Source of the DNA: Limosilactobacillus reuteri
GTDB lineage: Bacteria > Bacillota > Bacilli > Lactobacillales > Lactobacillaceae
Direction: 5' to 3'
DNA length: 64,000 nt
Assembly (NCBI RefSeq): GCF_013694365.1
Contig: NZ_CP059275.1
Coordinates: 806,001-870,000 of the forward strand
Part shown: positions 43,719 to 58,091 of the stretch, piece by piece
Position numbering within the stretch: the stretch's first letter is position 1
Layout of the letters: each line of letters begins with the position of its first letter
The notes under the pieces: model-generated
Told to the model about the DNA's origin: nothing
Database searches by the model: none
What the model saw: the letters and a program-made list of their open reading frames with translations, nothing else
Translations under genes and position numbers: made by a program

Positions 43719-44726
43719 GTGCGAAAACGTGCTCGGATAATTTATAATCCTACCTCAGGCCGTGAAACATTGCGAAGTGATTTAGTTGATATTCTCGCAA
43801 TTTATGAGAAAGCTGGATATGAAACTAGTGCTTTTGCGACTACTCCTGCGCCTAACTCGGCTAAGAACGAAGCCACCCGTGCTGCTGAAGACGGTTTTGA
43901 TTTGATTGTAGCTGCTGGTGGAGATGGTACTCTGAATGAAGTGGTTAATGGAATTGCTGGGTTAGAACATCGGCCAACATTAGCGATTATTCCAGCAGGG
44001 ACGACTAATGACTATGCACGGGCATTACGGATTCCTCGTGATGATCCGATCGCTGCGGCTAAGTTAATCTTAAAGAAGAATAAGAAATTTAAGATTGATA
44101 TTGGTCGGGCTGGTGAAAATTACTTCATGAACATTGCTGCTGGTGGAACGATGACTGAATTAACCTATGAGGTCCCTTCGCAAATGAAGTCCCTCTTTGG
44201 TTACGCAGCATACTTCGCCAAGGGAGCAGAGTTAATGCCGCGGATTAAGCCAGTCGACATGCTAATCAAGTATGATAATCGGGAATACCGGGGCAGTGCT
44301 TCCATGTTTATGATTGCCTTGACTAATTCGGTCGGCGGTTTTGAACAGATTGTGCCGGATGCTTCACTTGATGATGGAAAATTTACGATGATTATTGTTA
44401 AGAAGAGCAGCGTGATCGATATGCTCAGCTTAATGGCAAAGGCACTTCAAGGAAAGCACCTTGATGATCCGCGCATTATTTATGCTAAGGCAACCGATAT
44501 TGAAGTTATTCCGCTAAACAAGGATGACCGCTTGATGGTTAACCTGGACGGAGAATACGGTGGCGACGCGCCAATGAAATTCCATAACCTTAAACAGCAC
44601 CTAGAAGTAATTGCTAACTTGGATGAGATTCCAGAAGATGCGATTACAACTTCAGCTGATTTTAAGCGGGTCGAAGAGGACTTTATGAATGGCATTGACG
44701 ATTATAAAGATCGCGAAAAGAAATAG
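43719..44726 (+). CDS. dagK: Diacylglycerol kinase (DgkB/DagK family)
   Basis: A GTG-initiated 335-residue lipid kinase with the nucleotide site VAAGGDGTLNEVVNG (about residues 66-80) and the family IPAGTTNDYARAL. It phosphorylates diacylglycerol released from lipoteichoic acid synthesis back to phosphatidic acid. Natively it follows gatB, with RumA-like gene after it. Confidence 0.92.
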   Translation: MRKRARIIYNPTSGRETLRSDLVDILAIYEKAGYETSAFATTPAPNSAKNEATRAAEDGFDLIVAAGGDGTLNEVVNGIAGLEHRPTLAIIPAGTTNDYARALRIPRDDPIAAAKLILKKNKKFKIDIGRAGENYFMNIAAGGTMTELTYEVPSQMKSLFGYAAYFAKGAELMPRIKPVDMLIKYDNREYRGSASMFMIALTNSVGGFEQIVPDASLDDGKFTMIIVKKSSVIDMLSLMAKALQGKHLDDPRIIYAKATDIEVIPLNKDDRLMVNLDGEYGGDAPMKFHNLKQHLEVIANLDEIPEDAITTSADFKRVEEDFMNGIDDYKDREKK

Positions 44727-46151
44727 ATGAACTTTCAAACAACAATCGGTCTAGAAGTCCACGTTGAATTAAAGACTAATTCAAAGATTTACAGTCCATC
44801 CCCCGTTGAATACGGTGACCAGCCTAACGCAAACACCAATGTCATTGACTGGGGTTACCCTGGTGTATTGCCAAGTTTAAATAAGGGCGTCGTTCGTGAC
44901 GGAATCATGGCTGGACTTGCTCTTCATGCTCAAATTGCCCACCACATGCACTTTGATCGGAAGAACTACTTCTATCCTGATAACCCGAAAGCCTACCAGA
45001 TTACTCAATCAGATACACCAATCGCTCATGACGGTTGGATTGAAATTGAAGTAAACGGTAAGAAGAAAAAGATCGGTATCAAAGAAATGCATATTGAAGA
45101 AGATGCTGGTAAGAACACTCACACCAGTAAGTATTCATATGTTGACTTGAACCGGCAAGGAACACCGCTGATCGAAATTGTTTCTAAGCCAGATATTGCC
45201 TCGCCTGAAGAAGCGGTGGCTTACTTGGAAGCATTGCGTCAACGGATCCAATTTACAGGGATCTCTGACGTGAAGATGGAAGAAGGATCCATGCGGGTTG
45301 ATACCAACATCTCAATTCGGCCAATCGGTTCTGACAAGTTTGGGACCAAGACAGAAATGAAGAACATCAACTCCTTTAATTATGTTCGGAAGGCCCTCGC
45401 ATTTGAAGAAAAACGGCATCAAAAAGTATTGATGGCTGGTGGACACATTGGTCAGGAAACACGTCGTTATGATGAAGCGACTGGTGAGACTATTCTGATG
45501 CGGACAAAGGAAGGTTCGGATGATTACCGTTACTTCCCAGAACCAGACTTGCCACCAGTAAACGTTAGCGATGAATGGATTAGTGAAATTGAAAGCGAAA
45601 TGCCAGAAATGCCTGGTGAGCGTCGTGAGCACTATGTTAAGGATCTTGGCTTAACTGATTACGATGCGATGGTTCTTACCCAGACTAAGGAAATGTCTGA
45701 TTTCTTTGAAGAAGCTGTTAAGGACGGTGGCGATCCTAAGCGGGTAGCCAACTACTTAATGAACGATGTAAACTCATACTTGAACGATAAGCAAGTTGAC
45801 TTACAAGATACTAAGCTTACTCCAGCTAACCTTGCCGGCATGGTGAAGTTGATTGAAGACGGAACAATTTCTTCTAAGATGGCTAAGAAGGTCTTCAAGG
45901 GAATCTTAGATGGTGAAGAACCAAATGCTTACGCAAAGGAACACGGTCTTGTTCAATTATCTGATCCTGCGCAACTACAGCCAATTGTTGATGAAGTTCT
46001 TGATAACAACGAACAATCAATTGAAGACTTTAAGAATGGTAAAGACCGGGCTGTCGGCTACTTAATGGGTCAAATCATGAAGCAAACGCGTGGTAAGGCT
46101 AACCCACAAGTTGTTACTCAATTATTGATGAAGTCTTTGAAGGCTAAATAG
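44727..46151 (+). CDS. gatB: Asp/Glu-tRNA amidotransferase subunit B
   Basis: A 474-residue subunit of GatCAB with the kinase-like N-terminal core ([39 protein letters not shown]-like VDTNISIRP) and the C-terminal YqeY-like helical tRNA-binding domain (about 330-474). It activates Glu-tRNA-Gln or Asp-tRNA-Asn and receives ammonia from GatA. In the genome it follows gatA. Confidence 0.97.
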   Translation: MNFQTTIGLEVHVELKTNSKIYSPSPVEYGDQPNANTNVIDWGYPGVLPSLNKGVVRDGIMAGLALHAQIAHHMHFDRKNYFYPDNPKAYQITQSDTPIAHDGWIEIEVNGKKKKIGIKEMHIEEDAGKNTHTSKYSYVDLNRQGTPLIEIVSKPDIASPEEAVAYLEALRQRIQFTGISDVKMEEGSMRVDTNISIRPIGSDKFGTKTEMKNINSFNYVRKALAFEEKRHQKVLMAGGHIGQETRRYDEATGETILMRTKEGSDDYRYFPEPDLPPVNVSDEWISEIESEMPEMPGERREHYVKDLGLTDYDAMVLTQTKEMSDFFEEAVKDGGDPKRVANYLMNDVNSYLNDKQVDLQDTKLTPANLAGMVKLIEDGTISSKMAKKVFKGILDGEEPNAYAKEHGLVQLSDPAQLQPIVDEVLDNNEQSIEDFKNGKDRAVGYLMGQIMKQTRGKANPQVVTQLLMKSLKAK

Positions 46152-47624
46152 ATGGATTTTTACCAAACAAGCTTGAGTCAATTGCACGATGACTTGGTAA
46201 ATAAGAAAATCAGTGCAACTGAATTAACAAAGGAAACTTTTGCCCACATTAAGGGTAACGAAGATCAAGTTAAAGCCTTCATCAGCTTAAATGAAGACCA
46301 AGCACTGAAGCGGGCAGCTGAGATTGATGCAAAGGGCATTAGTGCTGATCAATTAACTGCAGGGGTTCCGCTTGCAGTTAAGGATAATATTTTAACTAAG
46401 GGCCTTACAACGACGGCTGCTTCTAAGATGCTTGAAAACTTTAACCCCGTATATGACGCGACAGTTGTTGAAAAGTTAAATGCCGCTGATTACATCAACG
46501 TTGGTAAGACTAACCTTGATGAATTTGCCATGGGGTCATCTACTGAAAATTCAGCATTCTTTACGACTCATAATCCATGGGATCTTACACGGGTTCCTGG
46601 TGGTTCTTCCGGTGGTTCTGCTGCTGCTGTTGCGGCCGGAGATGTTTTAGGTGCGCTTGGTACTGATACTGGTGGTTCTATTCGGATGCCTGCTTCCTTT
46701 AACGGTGTCGTTGGGATGAAGCCTACATACGGTCGTGTATCACGCTGGGGAATCATTGCCTTTGGTTCAAGTTTTGACCAAGTCGGCTGGTTGACCCAAA
46801 ATGTTAAGGATAATGCCTTGTTGACCGCCCTCATCAGTGGAAATGATGAACGGGATATGACATCCTCACTTAAAGAAGTTCCAGACTGGGCAGCCCAATT
46901 AAACGAAAATACGAATGTTAAAGGCTTACGGATTGCTGTGCCAAAGGAATACTTTGATGGCTTAGACGAAGATGTTCAAGAAGTAATCAAGGCTGCTTTG
47001 GACCACTTAGAATCCCTCGGCGCAATTGTTGATGAAGTAAGTTTGCCACACACCAAGTATGGGGTTCCTGCTTACTACATTTTAGCCTCATCTGAAGCAT
47101 CTTCTAACCTCCAACGTTACGATGGTATCCGTTATGGCTTCCGAGCTGCTGATGTTAAGAACTTGGAAGACGTTTATGTTCGTTCTCGTTCGGAAGGTTT
47201 CGGTGAAGAAGTTAAGCGGCGGATTATGTTAGGGACCTTCTCTCTCTCTGCTGGTTTCTATGATGCTTACTTTAATAAGGCCGCTAAAGTTCGCCGTCTT
47301 ATTGCCCAAGATTTTGAAGACGTATTTAAGGATCATGATGTAATCGTTGGTGCTACTGGTGCTTCAACAGCATTTAAGATTGGTGCGGAGATTGATGATC
47401 CACAAACTATGTACATGAACGACGTATTGACTGTTCCCGTTAATATGGCCGGTCTTCCTGCAATGTCCATTCCTGCTGGTTTCTCTGCTAAAAATGGCAT
47501 GCCAGTTGGTCTGCAAATCATCGGAAAAGCATTTGACGAACAAACAGTTTATAACACTGGATATGTCTTTGAACAGACAACTGATTTCCATAAGAAGACA
47601 CCACAGTTAGGAGGTCAAAACTAA
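46152..47624 (+). CDS. gatA: Asp/Glu-tRNA amidotransferase subunit A
   Basis: A 490-residue amidase-signature protein supplying ammonia to GatB. The catalytic Ser-cisSer-Lys triad is visible: K77 in VAVKDN and the serines in [13 protein letters not shown] and [10 protein letters not shown]. It is part of the gatC-gatA-gatB operon, natively in that order. Its 3' end carries an AGGAGG that serves gatB. Confidence 0.97.
   Translation: MDFYQTSLSQLHDDLVNKKISATELTKETFAHIKGNEDQVKAFISLNEDQALKRAAEIDAKGISADQLTAGVPLAVKDNILTKGLTTTAASKMLENFNPVYDATVVEKLNAADYINVGKTNLDEFAMGSSTENSAFFTTHNPWDLTRVPGGSSGGSAAAVAAGDVLGALGTDTGGSIRMPASFNGVVGMKPTYGRVSRWGIIAFGSSFDQVGWLTQNVKDNALLTALISGNDERDMTSSLKEVPDWAAQLNENTNVKGLRIAVPKEYFDGLDEDVQEVIKAALDHLESLGAIVDEVSLPHTKYGVPAYYILASSEASSNLQRYDGIRYGFRAADVKNLEDVYVRSRSEGFGEEVKRRIMLGTFSLSAGFYDAYFNKAAKVRRLIAQDFEDVFKDHDVIVGATGASTAFKIGAEIDDPQTMYMNDVLTVPVNMAGLPAMSIPAGFSAKNGMPVGLQIIGKAFDEQTVYNTGYVFEQTTDFHKKTPQLGGQN
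47609..47614 (+). promoter_or_regulatory. Ribosome-binding site of gatB within the end of gatA
   Basis: AGGAGG, 8 bases before the gatA stop. Here gatC follows, but in native order gatB follows gatA, and the spacing to an ATG right after the stop would be about 10 bases. Confidence 0.55.
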
Positions 47625-47942
47625 ATGGCCAGTAAAATCACTGAGCAACAAGTAGAACACGTTGCTGAACTTGCTAAGCTTGAGTTCCCTAAGGATGAAC
47701 TTGGTAAGTTTACCACTCAACTAGGAAACATTATTGATATGTTTGAAGACCTCGAAGCGGTTGATACCGATGGCGTTGAACCAATGACATCAGCAACCGA
47801 TCGGGTAAATGTAATGCGTGAAGATAAGGCAGTTAAGAGTTCTAAAGACGAACAAGAAGCCTTGCTTAACAATGCTCCTGAAACTGATGGTGGCTACATC
47901 AAGGTTCCAGCAATTCTTGACGAAAGTGAGGACGGCGAATAA
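47625..47942 (+). CDS. gatC: Asp/Glu-tRNA amidotransferase subunit C
   Basis: A 105-residue small subunit that wraps around GatA and stabilises the complex. Typical features are the N-terminal helices (ITEQQVEHVAELAKLEF), the FTTQLGNIIDMFEDLEAVDTDGVEPM segment (quoted in part) and the late LREDKA-like VMREDKAV. First gene of the native gat operon. Confidence 0.95.
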   Translation: MASKITEQQVEHVAELAKLEFPKDELGKFTTQLGNIIDMFEDLEAVDTDGVEPMTSATDRVNVMREDKAVKSSKDEQEALLNNAPETDGGYIKVPAILDESEDGE

Positions 47943-49058
47943 GTGAAGCGAAAGGCAAAAAAAATAGCCGTTAGTGCTGCCGTTTTGATGTGTACTGTCT
48001 TGCTTGCATCATGTGGTTTTGGAGGAAAGTCGTCATCGAAAAACTATTCAACGACTGGTTCAAGTAATGGTACTTATCAAGGTGTGATTAAAAATGGTCG
48101 TTACCGAACAAGTAAAGCTCGAGGTATAAATGTCTCACAAAATGATAATCAATATAACCTTAAAAGCTTTGAAAGTGGTTTGACTCAGGTTTCAAAACGG
48201 GTCTTTTCAACAAAAAGCTATATTTTCCAAGAAGGTCAATACCTTAGTAGTGGGACGATTGAAAACTGGCTTGGCCGAAAAACAAAGAGTAATCCTGAAG
48301 GGCTAAACCCTGCTCAAGGAAAGAAGAGTAACCCTAACCCAGTCTATATTCAACAAATTGAAGAACAAGATTATATGCAAGAAAGTGGTAATTCCATGAA
48401 ATTGCGGGGGATTACGATTGGGATTGGAATAAATTCCGAATACAACTACCAAACTAAGACAGGAGGACCAACTTTAACTAAGAAGATTAGTGATAGTGAG
48501 GTTCGTCGTCAAGGTGAAATCGCGGCACAAAAGGTTCTTCAACGAGTGCGGAAAAAGTCAGGCGTTGGAAATGTTCCAATCGTGATTGCACTATACAAAC
48601 AAGCACCAGATGATAGTTTAGTTGGTGGTACATTCTTTGCTTATAGCAAGAATAGTGGTAATACGATTAGTAGCTGGCGGAAGTTAAATTATAAGAATGT
48701 AGTCCTTCCAAAGGCTAGTGCAGCAACAACTAATAGTTCTGATCAAACTGATGACGATAGTTTCTCAAACTTTAAGAGTCAGATTCAAAGTTTCTTCCCT
48801 AACTTGAGCGGAGTTACAGCGCAAGCACAATATGAAAATGGAACTTTGTCGGGGATGCACATTACCGTTACTACTCAGTTCTATAGTCAAAGTGAAATTA
48901 CTAGTTTTACCCAATATATTACCCGGGCAGCAAAGAAGTACCTGCCTAATGGGATTCCGATTGATATTAAGATTCAATCTGATTCAGAAATTCAAGCGGT
49001 TGTTTATCGGAATGCTGGTTCTGATAACTTCCAGTCGCATATTTTTGATTCTTATTAA
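47943..49058 (+). CDS. camS: CamS-family sex-pheromone lipoprotein
   Basis: A GTG-initiated 371-residue lipoprotein: signal MKRKAKKIAVSAAVLMC and lipobox LASC with Cys at residue 24. The mature part matches the CamS family (IENWLGRKTKSNPEGLNP; SWRKLNYKNVVLPK). The signal peptides of such proteins yield sex-pheromone peptides in enterococci and staphylococci; no such role is claimed here. In Bacillota it commonly sits between ligA and gatC, matching the present neighbours. Confidence 0.9.
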   Translation: MKRKAKKIAVSAAVLMCTVLLASCGFGGKSSSKNYSTTGSSNGTYQGVIKNGRYRTSKARGINVSQNDNQYNLKSFESGLTQVSKRVFSTKSYIFQEGQYLSSGTIENWLGRKTKSNPEGLNPAQGKKSNPNPVYIQQIEEQDYMQESGNSMKLRGITIGIGINSEYNYQTKTGGPTLTKKISDSEVRRQGEIAAQKVLQRVRKKSGVGNVPIVIALYKQAPDDSLVGGTFFAYSKNSGNTISSWRKLNYKNVVLPKASAATTNSSDQTDDDSFSNFKSQIQSFFPNLSGVTAQAQYENGTLSGMHITVTTQFYSQSEITSFTQYITRAAKKYLPNGIPIDIKIQSDSEIQAVVYRNAGSDNFQSHIFDSY

Positions 49059-51101
<2,043 letters not shown>

Positions 51102-53375
51102 GTGAATAACGGGCAAGCATTATTAGAAGGAATGAATGATAAGCAATCCGAAGCAGTATTAACTACAGAGGGACCATTATTAGTAATGGCCGGTGCTGGA
51201 TCAGGAAAGACACGGGTTCTTACACACCGGGTTGCTTACTTAATTGAAGAAAATGGTGTATTACCATGGAATATTTTAGCGATTACTTTTACCAACAAGG
51301 CTGCGCGCGAAATGAAAGAGCGGGTCGGTAAATTACTTGGTGAAAGTGCTAATGAGATTTGGGTATCGACTTTTCACGCATTATGTGTTCGAATCCTCCG
51401 TCGTGATATTGAAAAAATTGGCTATAATCGCGCCTTTACGATTGCTGATACAAGTGAGCAACGGACGTTAATGAAGCGGATTTGTGCAGAATTAAATATT
51501 GATACTAAAAAATTTGATCCCCGCAGTATTTTAAGTGCGATTTCTAATGCTAAAAATGCTTTGTTGACGCCAGATGACTATAGCAAAGAAGCTAATAGTA
51601 TGTTTGAAAACATGGTCGCGCGAGCATATAAGCTTTACCAACAAGAGCTAGAAACTAATCAAGCATTAGATTTTGATGATCTGATTATGAAGACCATTGA
51701 GTTATTGGAAAGTGATCAAGAGACGCTTGAATTTTATCAAGATAAGTTCCACTACATCCATGTTGACGAATACCAGGATACGAATGATGCCCAATACCGG
51801 TTAGTTAATCTATTAGCGCAAAAGTACCAAAATTTGTGTGTGGTAGGGGATGCAGATCAGAGTATTTATGGTTGGCGTGGAGCTAATATGAACAATATTT
51901 TGAATTTTGAACATGATTATCCCCAAGCTAAGACGGTAATGCTTGAGCAAAACTATCGATCAACGCAAACAATTTTAAATGCGGCAAATGAAGTTATTGC
52001 TAATAACCTTTATCGAAAAAAGAAGAATCTGTGGACAGAAAATGGTCAAGGGGACAAAATTTCGTATTACCGCGCGCAAAATGAACATGATGAAGCGCAG
52101 TTTATTGTTTCGAAGATTAAAGAAGAACAAGAAAAGCATGGCTATCACTTTAATGACTTTGCAATTCTTTATCGGACTAATGCACAATCACGGATGGTTG
52201 AAGAAACTTTCTTGAAGAGTAGTATTCCCTATACGATGGTTGGTGGCCATAAATTCTATGACCGGCGTGAAATTCGTGATATTTTAGCATATTTGACCTT
52301 AATCGTTAATCCTGCCGATTCAATGAGCTTTGAACGAGTTGTTAATATGCCCAAACGAGGAATTGGTTTAACTAGTGTGGAACATCTTCGCAATTTCGCT
52401 AATGAAAATGGCTGGACATTATTAAAGGCAGCTCAAAATGTTGATACTGCTAGTGAAATTACTGCACGAACACGAAATAAAATTGATGAATTTGGTCAAT
52501 TAATGGCTAACTTGACTAAACAAGCAGAATATCTCACATTAACTGATTTAACTGAACAGATTTTAGAGTTAAGTGGCTACAACAAAATGCTAAGTGATGA
52601 TCGAAGCCTTGAAGCACAAGCTCGTCGTGAAAACCTTGATGAATTTAAGTCGGTTACACAAGAATATGATGAGCAGCATAAAGACGATGATGATCCTAAC
52701 TTGCAAAAAATTATTAACTTTTTAGCTGATTTGGCCCTTGTCTCAGATCAAGATGATGTTGATGAACAAGCACCAGCTGTAACTTTAATGACATTACATG
52801 CAGCTAAGGGACTTGAATTTCCAGTTGTTTTCCTTGTGGGAATGGAAGAAGGTATTTTCCCATTATCGCGAGCTTTAATGGAAGATGATGAATTGGAAGA
52901 AGAACGTCGCTTAGCCTATGTTGGAATTACACGGGCAAAGAAAAAGCTTTATCTTACTAATGCCTTTTCACGTTTACTTTATGGTCGTATCCAGCGTAAC
53001 CAACCATCACGATTTGTAGAAGAAATTGATTCTGAGTTGTTACAGTTTGAAAATAGCCCATCAGGTAATAGCATTAAAGATAGTAAACTGCCATTTGATC
53101 GTGCTGCCGCAACCGCTACTACCTACCGTGATCAGCAAAAGCGAACATATCGCAGTGCTGGCAAGCGGGTTAAACCAATTACTAACACCGGAACTGGGGC
53201 CGATAAGGTTGGCTGGAAAACTGGCGATAAGGTTGAACACAAAAAGTGGGGCCAAGGAACAGTGGTCAAAGTTAACGGTAGTGGTAATGATATGGAATTA
53301 GATATTGCCTTTCCAAGTCAGGGTGTAAAGCGCTTATTGGCAAGTTTTGCCCCAATTACGAAAGTACAAAAATAA
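51102..53375 (+). CDS. pcrA: ATP-dependent DNA helicase PcrA
   Basis: A GTG-initiated 757-residue UvrD-type 3'-5' helicase. Walker A AGAGSGKT near residue 31; helicase motif II is in FHYIHVDEYQDTNDAQY; then QNYRSTQTI and, late, LMTLHAAKGLEFPVVF. The C-terminus holds a Tudor-like RNA polymerase-binding tail (DKVEHKKWGQGTVV). Acts in repair, plasmid replication and transcription-replication conflict. First gene of pcrA-ligA-camS-gatCAB. Confidence 0.97.
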   Translation: MNNGQALLEGMNDKQSEAVLTTEGPLLVMAGAGSGKTRVLTHRVAYLIEENGVLPWNILAITFTNKAAREMKERVGKLLGESANEIWVSTFHALCVRILRRDIEKIGYNRAFTIADTSEQRTLMKRICAELNIDTKKFDPRSILSAISNAKNALLTPDDYSKEANSMFENMVARAYKLYQQELETNQALDFDDLIMKTIELLESDQETLEFYQDKFHYIHVDEYQDTNDAQYRLVNLLAQKYQNLCVVGDADQSIYGWRGANMNNILNFEHDYPQAKTVMLEQNYRSTQTILNAANEVIANNLYRKKKNLWTENGQGDKISYYRAQNEHDEAQFIVSKIKEEQEKHGYHFNDFAILYRTNAQSRMVEETFLKSSIPYTMVGGHKFYDRREIRDILAYLTLIVNPADSMSFERVVNMPKRGIGLTSVEHLRNFANENGWTLLKAAQNVDTASEITARTRNKIDEFGQLMANLTKQAEYLTLTDLTEQILELSGYNKMLSDDRSLEAQARRENLDEFKSVTQEYDEQHKDDDDPNLQKIINFLADLALVSDQDDVDEQAPAVTLMTLHAAKGLEFPVVFLVGMEEGIFPLSRALMEDDELEEERRLAYVGITRAKKKLYLTNAFSRLLYGRIQRNQPSRFVEEIDSELLQFENSPSGNSIKDSKLPFDRAAATATTYRDQQKRTYRSAGKRVKPITNTGTGADKVGWKTGDKVEHKKWGQGTVVKVNGSGNDMELDIAFPSQGVKRLLASFAPITKVQK

Positions 53376-54503
53376 ATGGGCAGAGATGCTATTTACCCAG
53401 GTAGTACTTTAGGAATTATTGGAATTAATCGCAATGGGGCAGCACTTATTGCAACAGCGAAGAAGGCAGGCTTTAACGTTGGTGTGTATGTGAATCGTTC
53501 TCAGCCATTAGTAACTAAAATGGCTGATTTTACCATTGTAGGGGCAATGAACGATCGGACAAAACTAACTCAGTTTGGTGAAGCATGTGATGCAATTATT
53601 TATCAAACCCCTAATGTCGATTCTCGCGTCATGCACTTTTTGAGTCAATATGCAGTGATTCCTCAGGGGATTAATGCTCTTGAGATTGTTCAAGACCGAT
53701 TAATGGAACGTGCTTTCTTAGATCAGGTAAATATTAATATTGCTCCATATATGACGGTGGTTAGTTTAGATGATGTTTACCAATCAATCGATTCCATTGG
53801 CTATCCTGCGTTGTTAAAACCCATTCAACGAGGAATTGGGGAAAATTCAATGCTGATTGAGCGTCAATCTGATATTACTCGCGCCGCTGATTTTATTGAT
53901 ACGGGTACATATTTACTAGAATCGTGGATTGAACATACAAATGAATATACTATGACAGCGGCAACTGATGGAAAAGATACAGAGATTTTCCCACTTGCTC
54001 AGCTTCATTACAATGACAAGCGCCAATTGATTTCTGTTGCGACACCAGCAAATATTCACGATGATATGTTAAAAGAGATGCAACGGATTGTAAAAAGTGT
54101 TGCGGCATCTCTTGAATATCGGGGGGTATTTTCGGTTAACTTTTATGTTACTTCTACTGGTACTCTTTATGTAAAGAATATTGAACCAGGGTTAACGTCG
54201 ATTGCTAATATTTATGATGTCACAGCAAATGTTGACCAGTATGAAGAACAATTAAGAAGCACTGTTGGAATGCCCCTACATGTTATTACACCATTACAAA
54301 TTGGCTTATTGATGGTCGTTCGTAATTATCAATCACGAGCAATTCAACGGCAATGGTTGCTAAAGAATAACTGGCAATTTAGGTTCTTTAATGATGTTGG
54401 GGATGACGATCAGGCAATTCTAGGCTTTGTCTGGGTAACTGGCGGCGATAACTTGGCAGCCTTAAAGAATCAGGTTGACGATACTGAAGTTTGGAACGAA
54501 TAA
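53376..54503 (+). CDS. PurK-like ATP-grasp protein, divergent
   Basis: A 375-residue protein in the ATP-grasp superfamily, closest in layout to PurK (N5-carboxyaminoimidazole ribonucleotide synthase): PGSTLGIIG start, GYPALLKPIQRGIGENSML, and VASLEYRGVFSVNFYV. However, the PurK signature NEIAPRPHNSGH is replaced by KNIEPGLTSIANI, so most of the substrate-binding residues (Arg, His, Asn, Ser) are missing. No other purine genes are nearby; xpt follows. Its function is therefore doubtful; an altered ligase substrate is possible. Confidence 0.7.
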   Translation: MGRDAIYPGSTLGIIGINRNGAALIATAKKAGFNVGVYVNRSQPLVTKMADFTIVGAMNDRTKLTQFGEACDAIIYQTPNVDSRVMHFLSQYAVIPQGINALEIVQDRLMERAFLDQVNINIAPYMTVVSLDDVYQSIDSIGYPALLKPIQRGIGENSMLIERQSDITRAADFIDTGTYLLESWIEHTNEYTMTAATDGKDTEIFPLAQLHYNDKRQLISVATPANIHDDMLKEMQRIVKSVAASLEYRGVFSVNFYVTSTGTLYVKNIEPGLTSIANIYDVTANVDQYEEQLRSTVGMPLHVITPLQIGLLMVVRNYQSRAIQRQWLLKNNWQFRFFNDVGDDDQAILGFVWVTGGDNLAALKNQVDDTEVWNE

Positions 54504-55079
<576 letters not shown>

Positions 55080-55706
55080 GTGGCAAAACGGAAGCGGAGA
55101 AACAAAAACCGCCATATGGGTAGAAATTGGATTATTAGCATTCTTGCTGTTATTGTTATCTTTTTGGGTGTTTACGTTGGGCACCATTTTTACCGAATCT
55201 GGAATCAGCAACGAATTGAACAAGAGGCACGTGAAAAGGATCGCCGAGCGAAGCAATTATTTATTCAGCAAGTTGCTCCTGAAGCCCAGGCAATGCAAAA
55301 TACCTATCATGTCTATGCATCAATTACGATTGCCCAAGCGATTCTTGAATCTCAATGGGGAACAAGTCAGTTAGCGTCACAATACCATAATTTATTTGGA
55401 ATTAAGGGAACGGGAGCAAATTCACGAGTAATGACAACTAAAGAATATATTAATGGTAAGTGGATCGTTACTAAGGGACGATTCCGCGTTTATGATAGTT
55501 GGAGTGATTCTATTAAAGACCATACGCGCTTGATGTTAAATGGAACAGACACCAATCAGCAAAATTATGATCGAGTTGTCCATGCGACTAATTATCAAGA
55601 AGCAGCTCGGGGATTGCAAGAAGCAGGGTATGCGACTGATCCTGATTATGCACAAAAATTAATTTCGGTGATTAAGGCGTATAAATTATATAATTATGAT
55701 AAGTAA
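55080..55706 (+). CDS. Membrane-anchored glucosaminidase, 208 aa
   Basis: A GTG-initiated protein: basic head (KRKRRNKNRHMGR), one membrane segment (WIISILAVIVIFLGVYVGHHF), a short linker and a glucosaminidase domain (about 60-205). The presumed catalytic glutamate is in AQAILESQWGTSQLA. It cleaves peptidoglycan glycan strands. It is a shorter paralogue of the protein at 630-1661 and has a membrane anchor instead of a signal peptide. Confidence 0.88.
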   Translation: MAKRKRRNKNRHMGRNWIISILAVIVIFLGVYVGHHFYRIWNQQRIEQEAREKDRRAKQLFIQQVAPEAQAMQNTYHVYASITIAQAILESQWGTSQLASQYHNLFGIKGTGANSRVMTTKEYINGKWIVTKGRFRVYDSWSDSIKDHTRLMLNGTDTNQQNYDRVVHATNYQEAARGLQEAGYATDPDYAQKLISVIKAYKLYNYDK

Positions 55707-56480
<774 letters not shown>

Positions 56481-56876
56481 TTGGCTCAACAAGTACAATA
56501 CAGTGGTACTGGTCGGCGTAAGGATGCAACCGCACGTGTTCGCTTAGTACCAGGTTCAGGTAAGATTACGATGAACGGCAAGGCAATTGAAGACTACATT
56601 CCATTTGCCAACTTACGTGCTATCGTTAACCAACCATTTGCTGTTACTAAAACAGAAGGTCAATACGACGTTTTAGCTAACGTTAATGGTGGTGGATTCT
56701 CTGGTCAAGCAGGTGCAGTACGTCACGGTATCGCCCGTGCACTTCTCGCTGTTGATCCAGACTTCCGTGACGCTTTAAAGAAGGCTGGTCTCTTAACTCG
56801 TGACCCTCGTATGAAGGAACGTCGTAAGCCAGGTCTTAAGAAAGCTCGTAAGGCTGCTCAATTCAGTAAGCGTTAA
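56481..56876 (+). CDS. rpsI: 30S ribosomal protein S9
   Basis: TTG-initiated, 131 residues: [19 protein letters not shown] at the start and the basic tail [12 protein letters not shown] that reaches the P site. Natively follows rplM; the window has them in reverse. Confidence 0.98.
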   Translation: MAQQVQYSGTGRRKDATARVRLVPGSGKITMNGKAIEDYIPFANLRAIVNQPFAVTKTEGQYDVLANVNGGGFSGQAGAVRHGIARALLAVDPDFRDALKKAGLLTRDPRMKERRKPGLKKARKAAQFSKR

Positions 56877-57320
56877 GTGAGAACGACATACATCGCAAAA
56901 CCTGGTGAAGTTGAACGCAAATGGTACGTTGTCGATGCTAAGAATGTCCCAATGGGTCGTTTAGCATCTGCAGTAGCATCAATTTTGCGCGGTAAGAACA
57001 AACCAACATTTACTCCACACGTTGATACTGGTGATTACGTTATCGTTATCAACGCTGCGCAAGTTAAGTTAACTGGTAAGAAAGCATCTCAAAAGATGTA
57101 CTACCGTCACTCAAACTACCCTGGTGGTTTGAAGCAACGGACTGCTGGTGACTTCCTTGCAAAGGAACCAGAGAAGTTATTGGAAACTGCTATCAAGGGT
57201 ATGCTTCCACACAACTCTCTTGGTCACAAGCAAGGTTTGAAGTTACATGTTTATGCTGGTGAAGACCACAAACATGCTGCACAAAACCCAGAAGTTTTAG
57301 ACATTACTAACTTAATCTAA
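56877..57320 (+). CDS. rplM: 50S ribosomal protein L13
   Basis: A 147-residue GTG-initiated protein with [18 protein letters not shown] and the L13 block [16 protein letters not shown]. Natively upstream of rpsI. Confidence 0.98.
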   Translation: MRTTYIAKPGEVERKWYVVDAKNVPMGRLASAVASILRGKNKPTFTPHVDTGDYVIVINAAQVKLTGKKASQKMYYRHSNYPGGLKQRTAGDFLAKEPEKLLETAIKGMLPHNSLGHKQGLKLHVYAGEDHKHAAQNPEVLDITNLI

Positions 57321-58091
57321 ATGTATCGTTATAAAATAACCTTTGCTTATGATGGAACCAATTTTTCCGGTTTTCAAATTCAACCAAATAAGCGGACAGT
57401 AGAACAAACATTAAAGAATGCAGTAAATAAAATTGCTAAGCACCCAAAGCCTGCTATTCCTGTTATCGGCTCAGGAAGAACAGACGCAGGGGTGCATGCT
57501 CTTAATCAGGTTGCGCACTTTGATATTCCCTATCATTTAAGTAATGAATCTATGAGAAAAGCCCTCAATAGTATTTTGCCACTGGATATTTTAATTAAGA
57601 AGGCCGAATTAGTGGATAATGATTTCCATGCGCGATACAGTGCTCATCGTAAGACTTATCGTTACCGGGTTGATCAGGGGGAATTTGTGAACCCATTTAA
57701 ACGCAACTATACTTCTCATTTTAAATATCCTCTTAACTTAGAAAAGATGAGAAAAGCAGCTAATGATTTAGTTGGAACTCATGACTTTACAAGTTTTGTT
57801 GCGTCGGGGAGTCAAGCAAAAAGCAATGTTCGGACGATTGAGAGTATCACGATTAAACGAGATGAATTAAGAAATGAAGTCGTCTTTGATTTTACTGGTA
57901 ATGGTTTTCTCTATAACCAAGTCCGAATAATGGTGGCTTTTCTTTTAGAAATCGGGAGCAATCAGCGGCCAGTAGATGACGTGTCTCGAGTCCTTGAGGC
58001 AAAGGATCGGACATTGGCACGGATGACGGCTCCAGCAAGTGGTTTATATTTAGTTAATGTAGATTATGGAACAAATGATGAAAAGGATTGA
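57321..58091 (+). CDS. truA: tRNA pseudouridine synthase A
   Basis: A 256-residue enzyme that isomerises uridines 38-40 of the tRNA anticodon stem. Catalytic aspartate in GSGRTDAGVHALNQVAHFD; RYSAHRKTYRYRV and GNGFLYNQVRIMV match the family. Natively follows ecfT. Confidence 0.97.
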   Translation: MYRYKITFAYDGTNFSGFQIQPNKRTVEQTLKNAVNKIAKHPKPAIPVIGSGRTDAGVHALNQVAHFDIPYHLSNESMRKALNSILPLDILIKKAELVDNDFHARYSAHRKTYRYRVDQGEFVNPFKRNYTSHFKYPLNLEKMRKAANDLVGTHDFTSFVASGSQAKSNVRTIESITIKRDELRNEVVFDFTGNGFLYNQVRIMVAFLLEIGSNQRPVDDVSRVLEAKDRTLARMTAPASGLYLVNVDYGTNDEKD

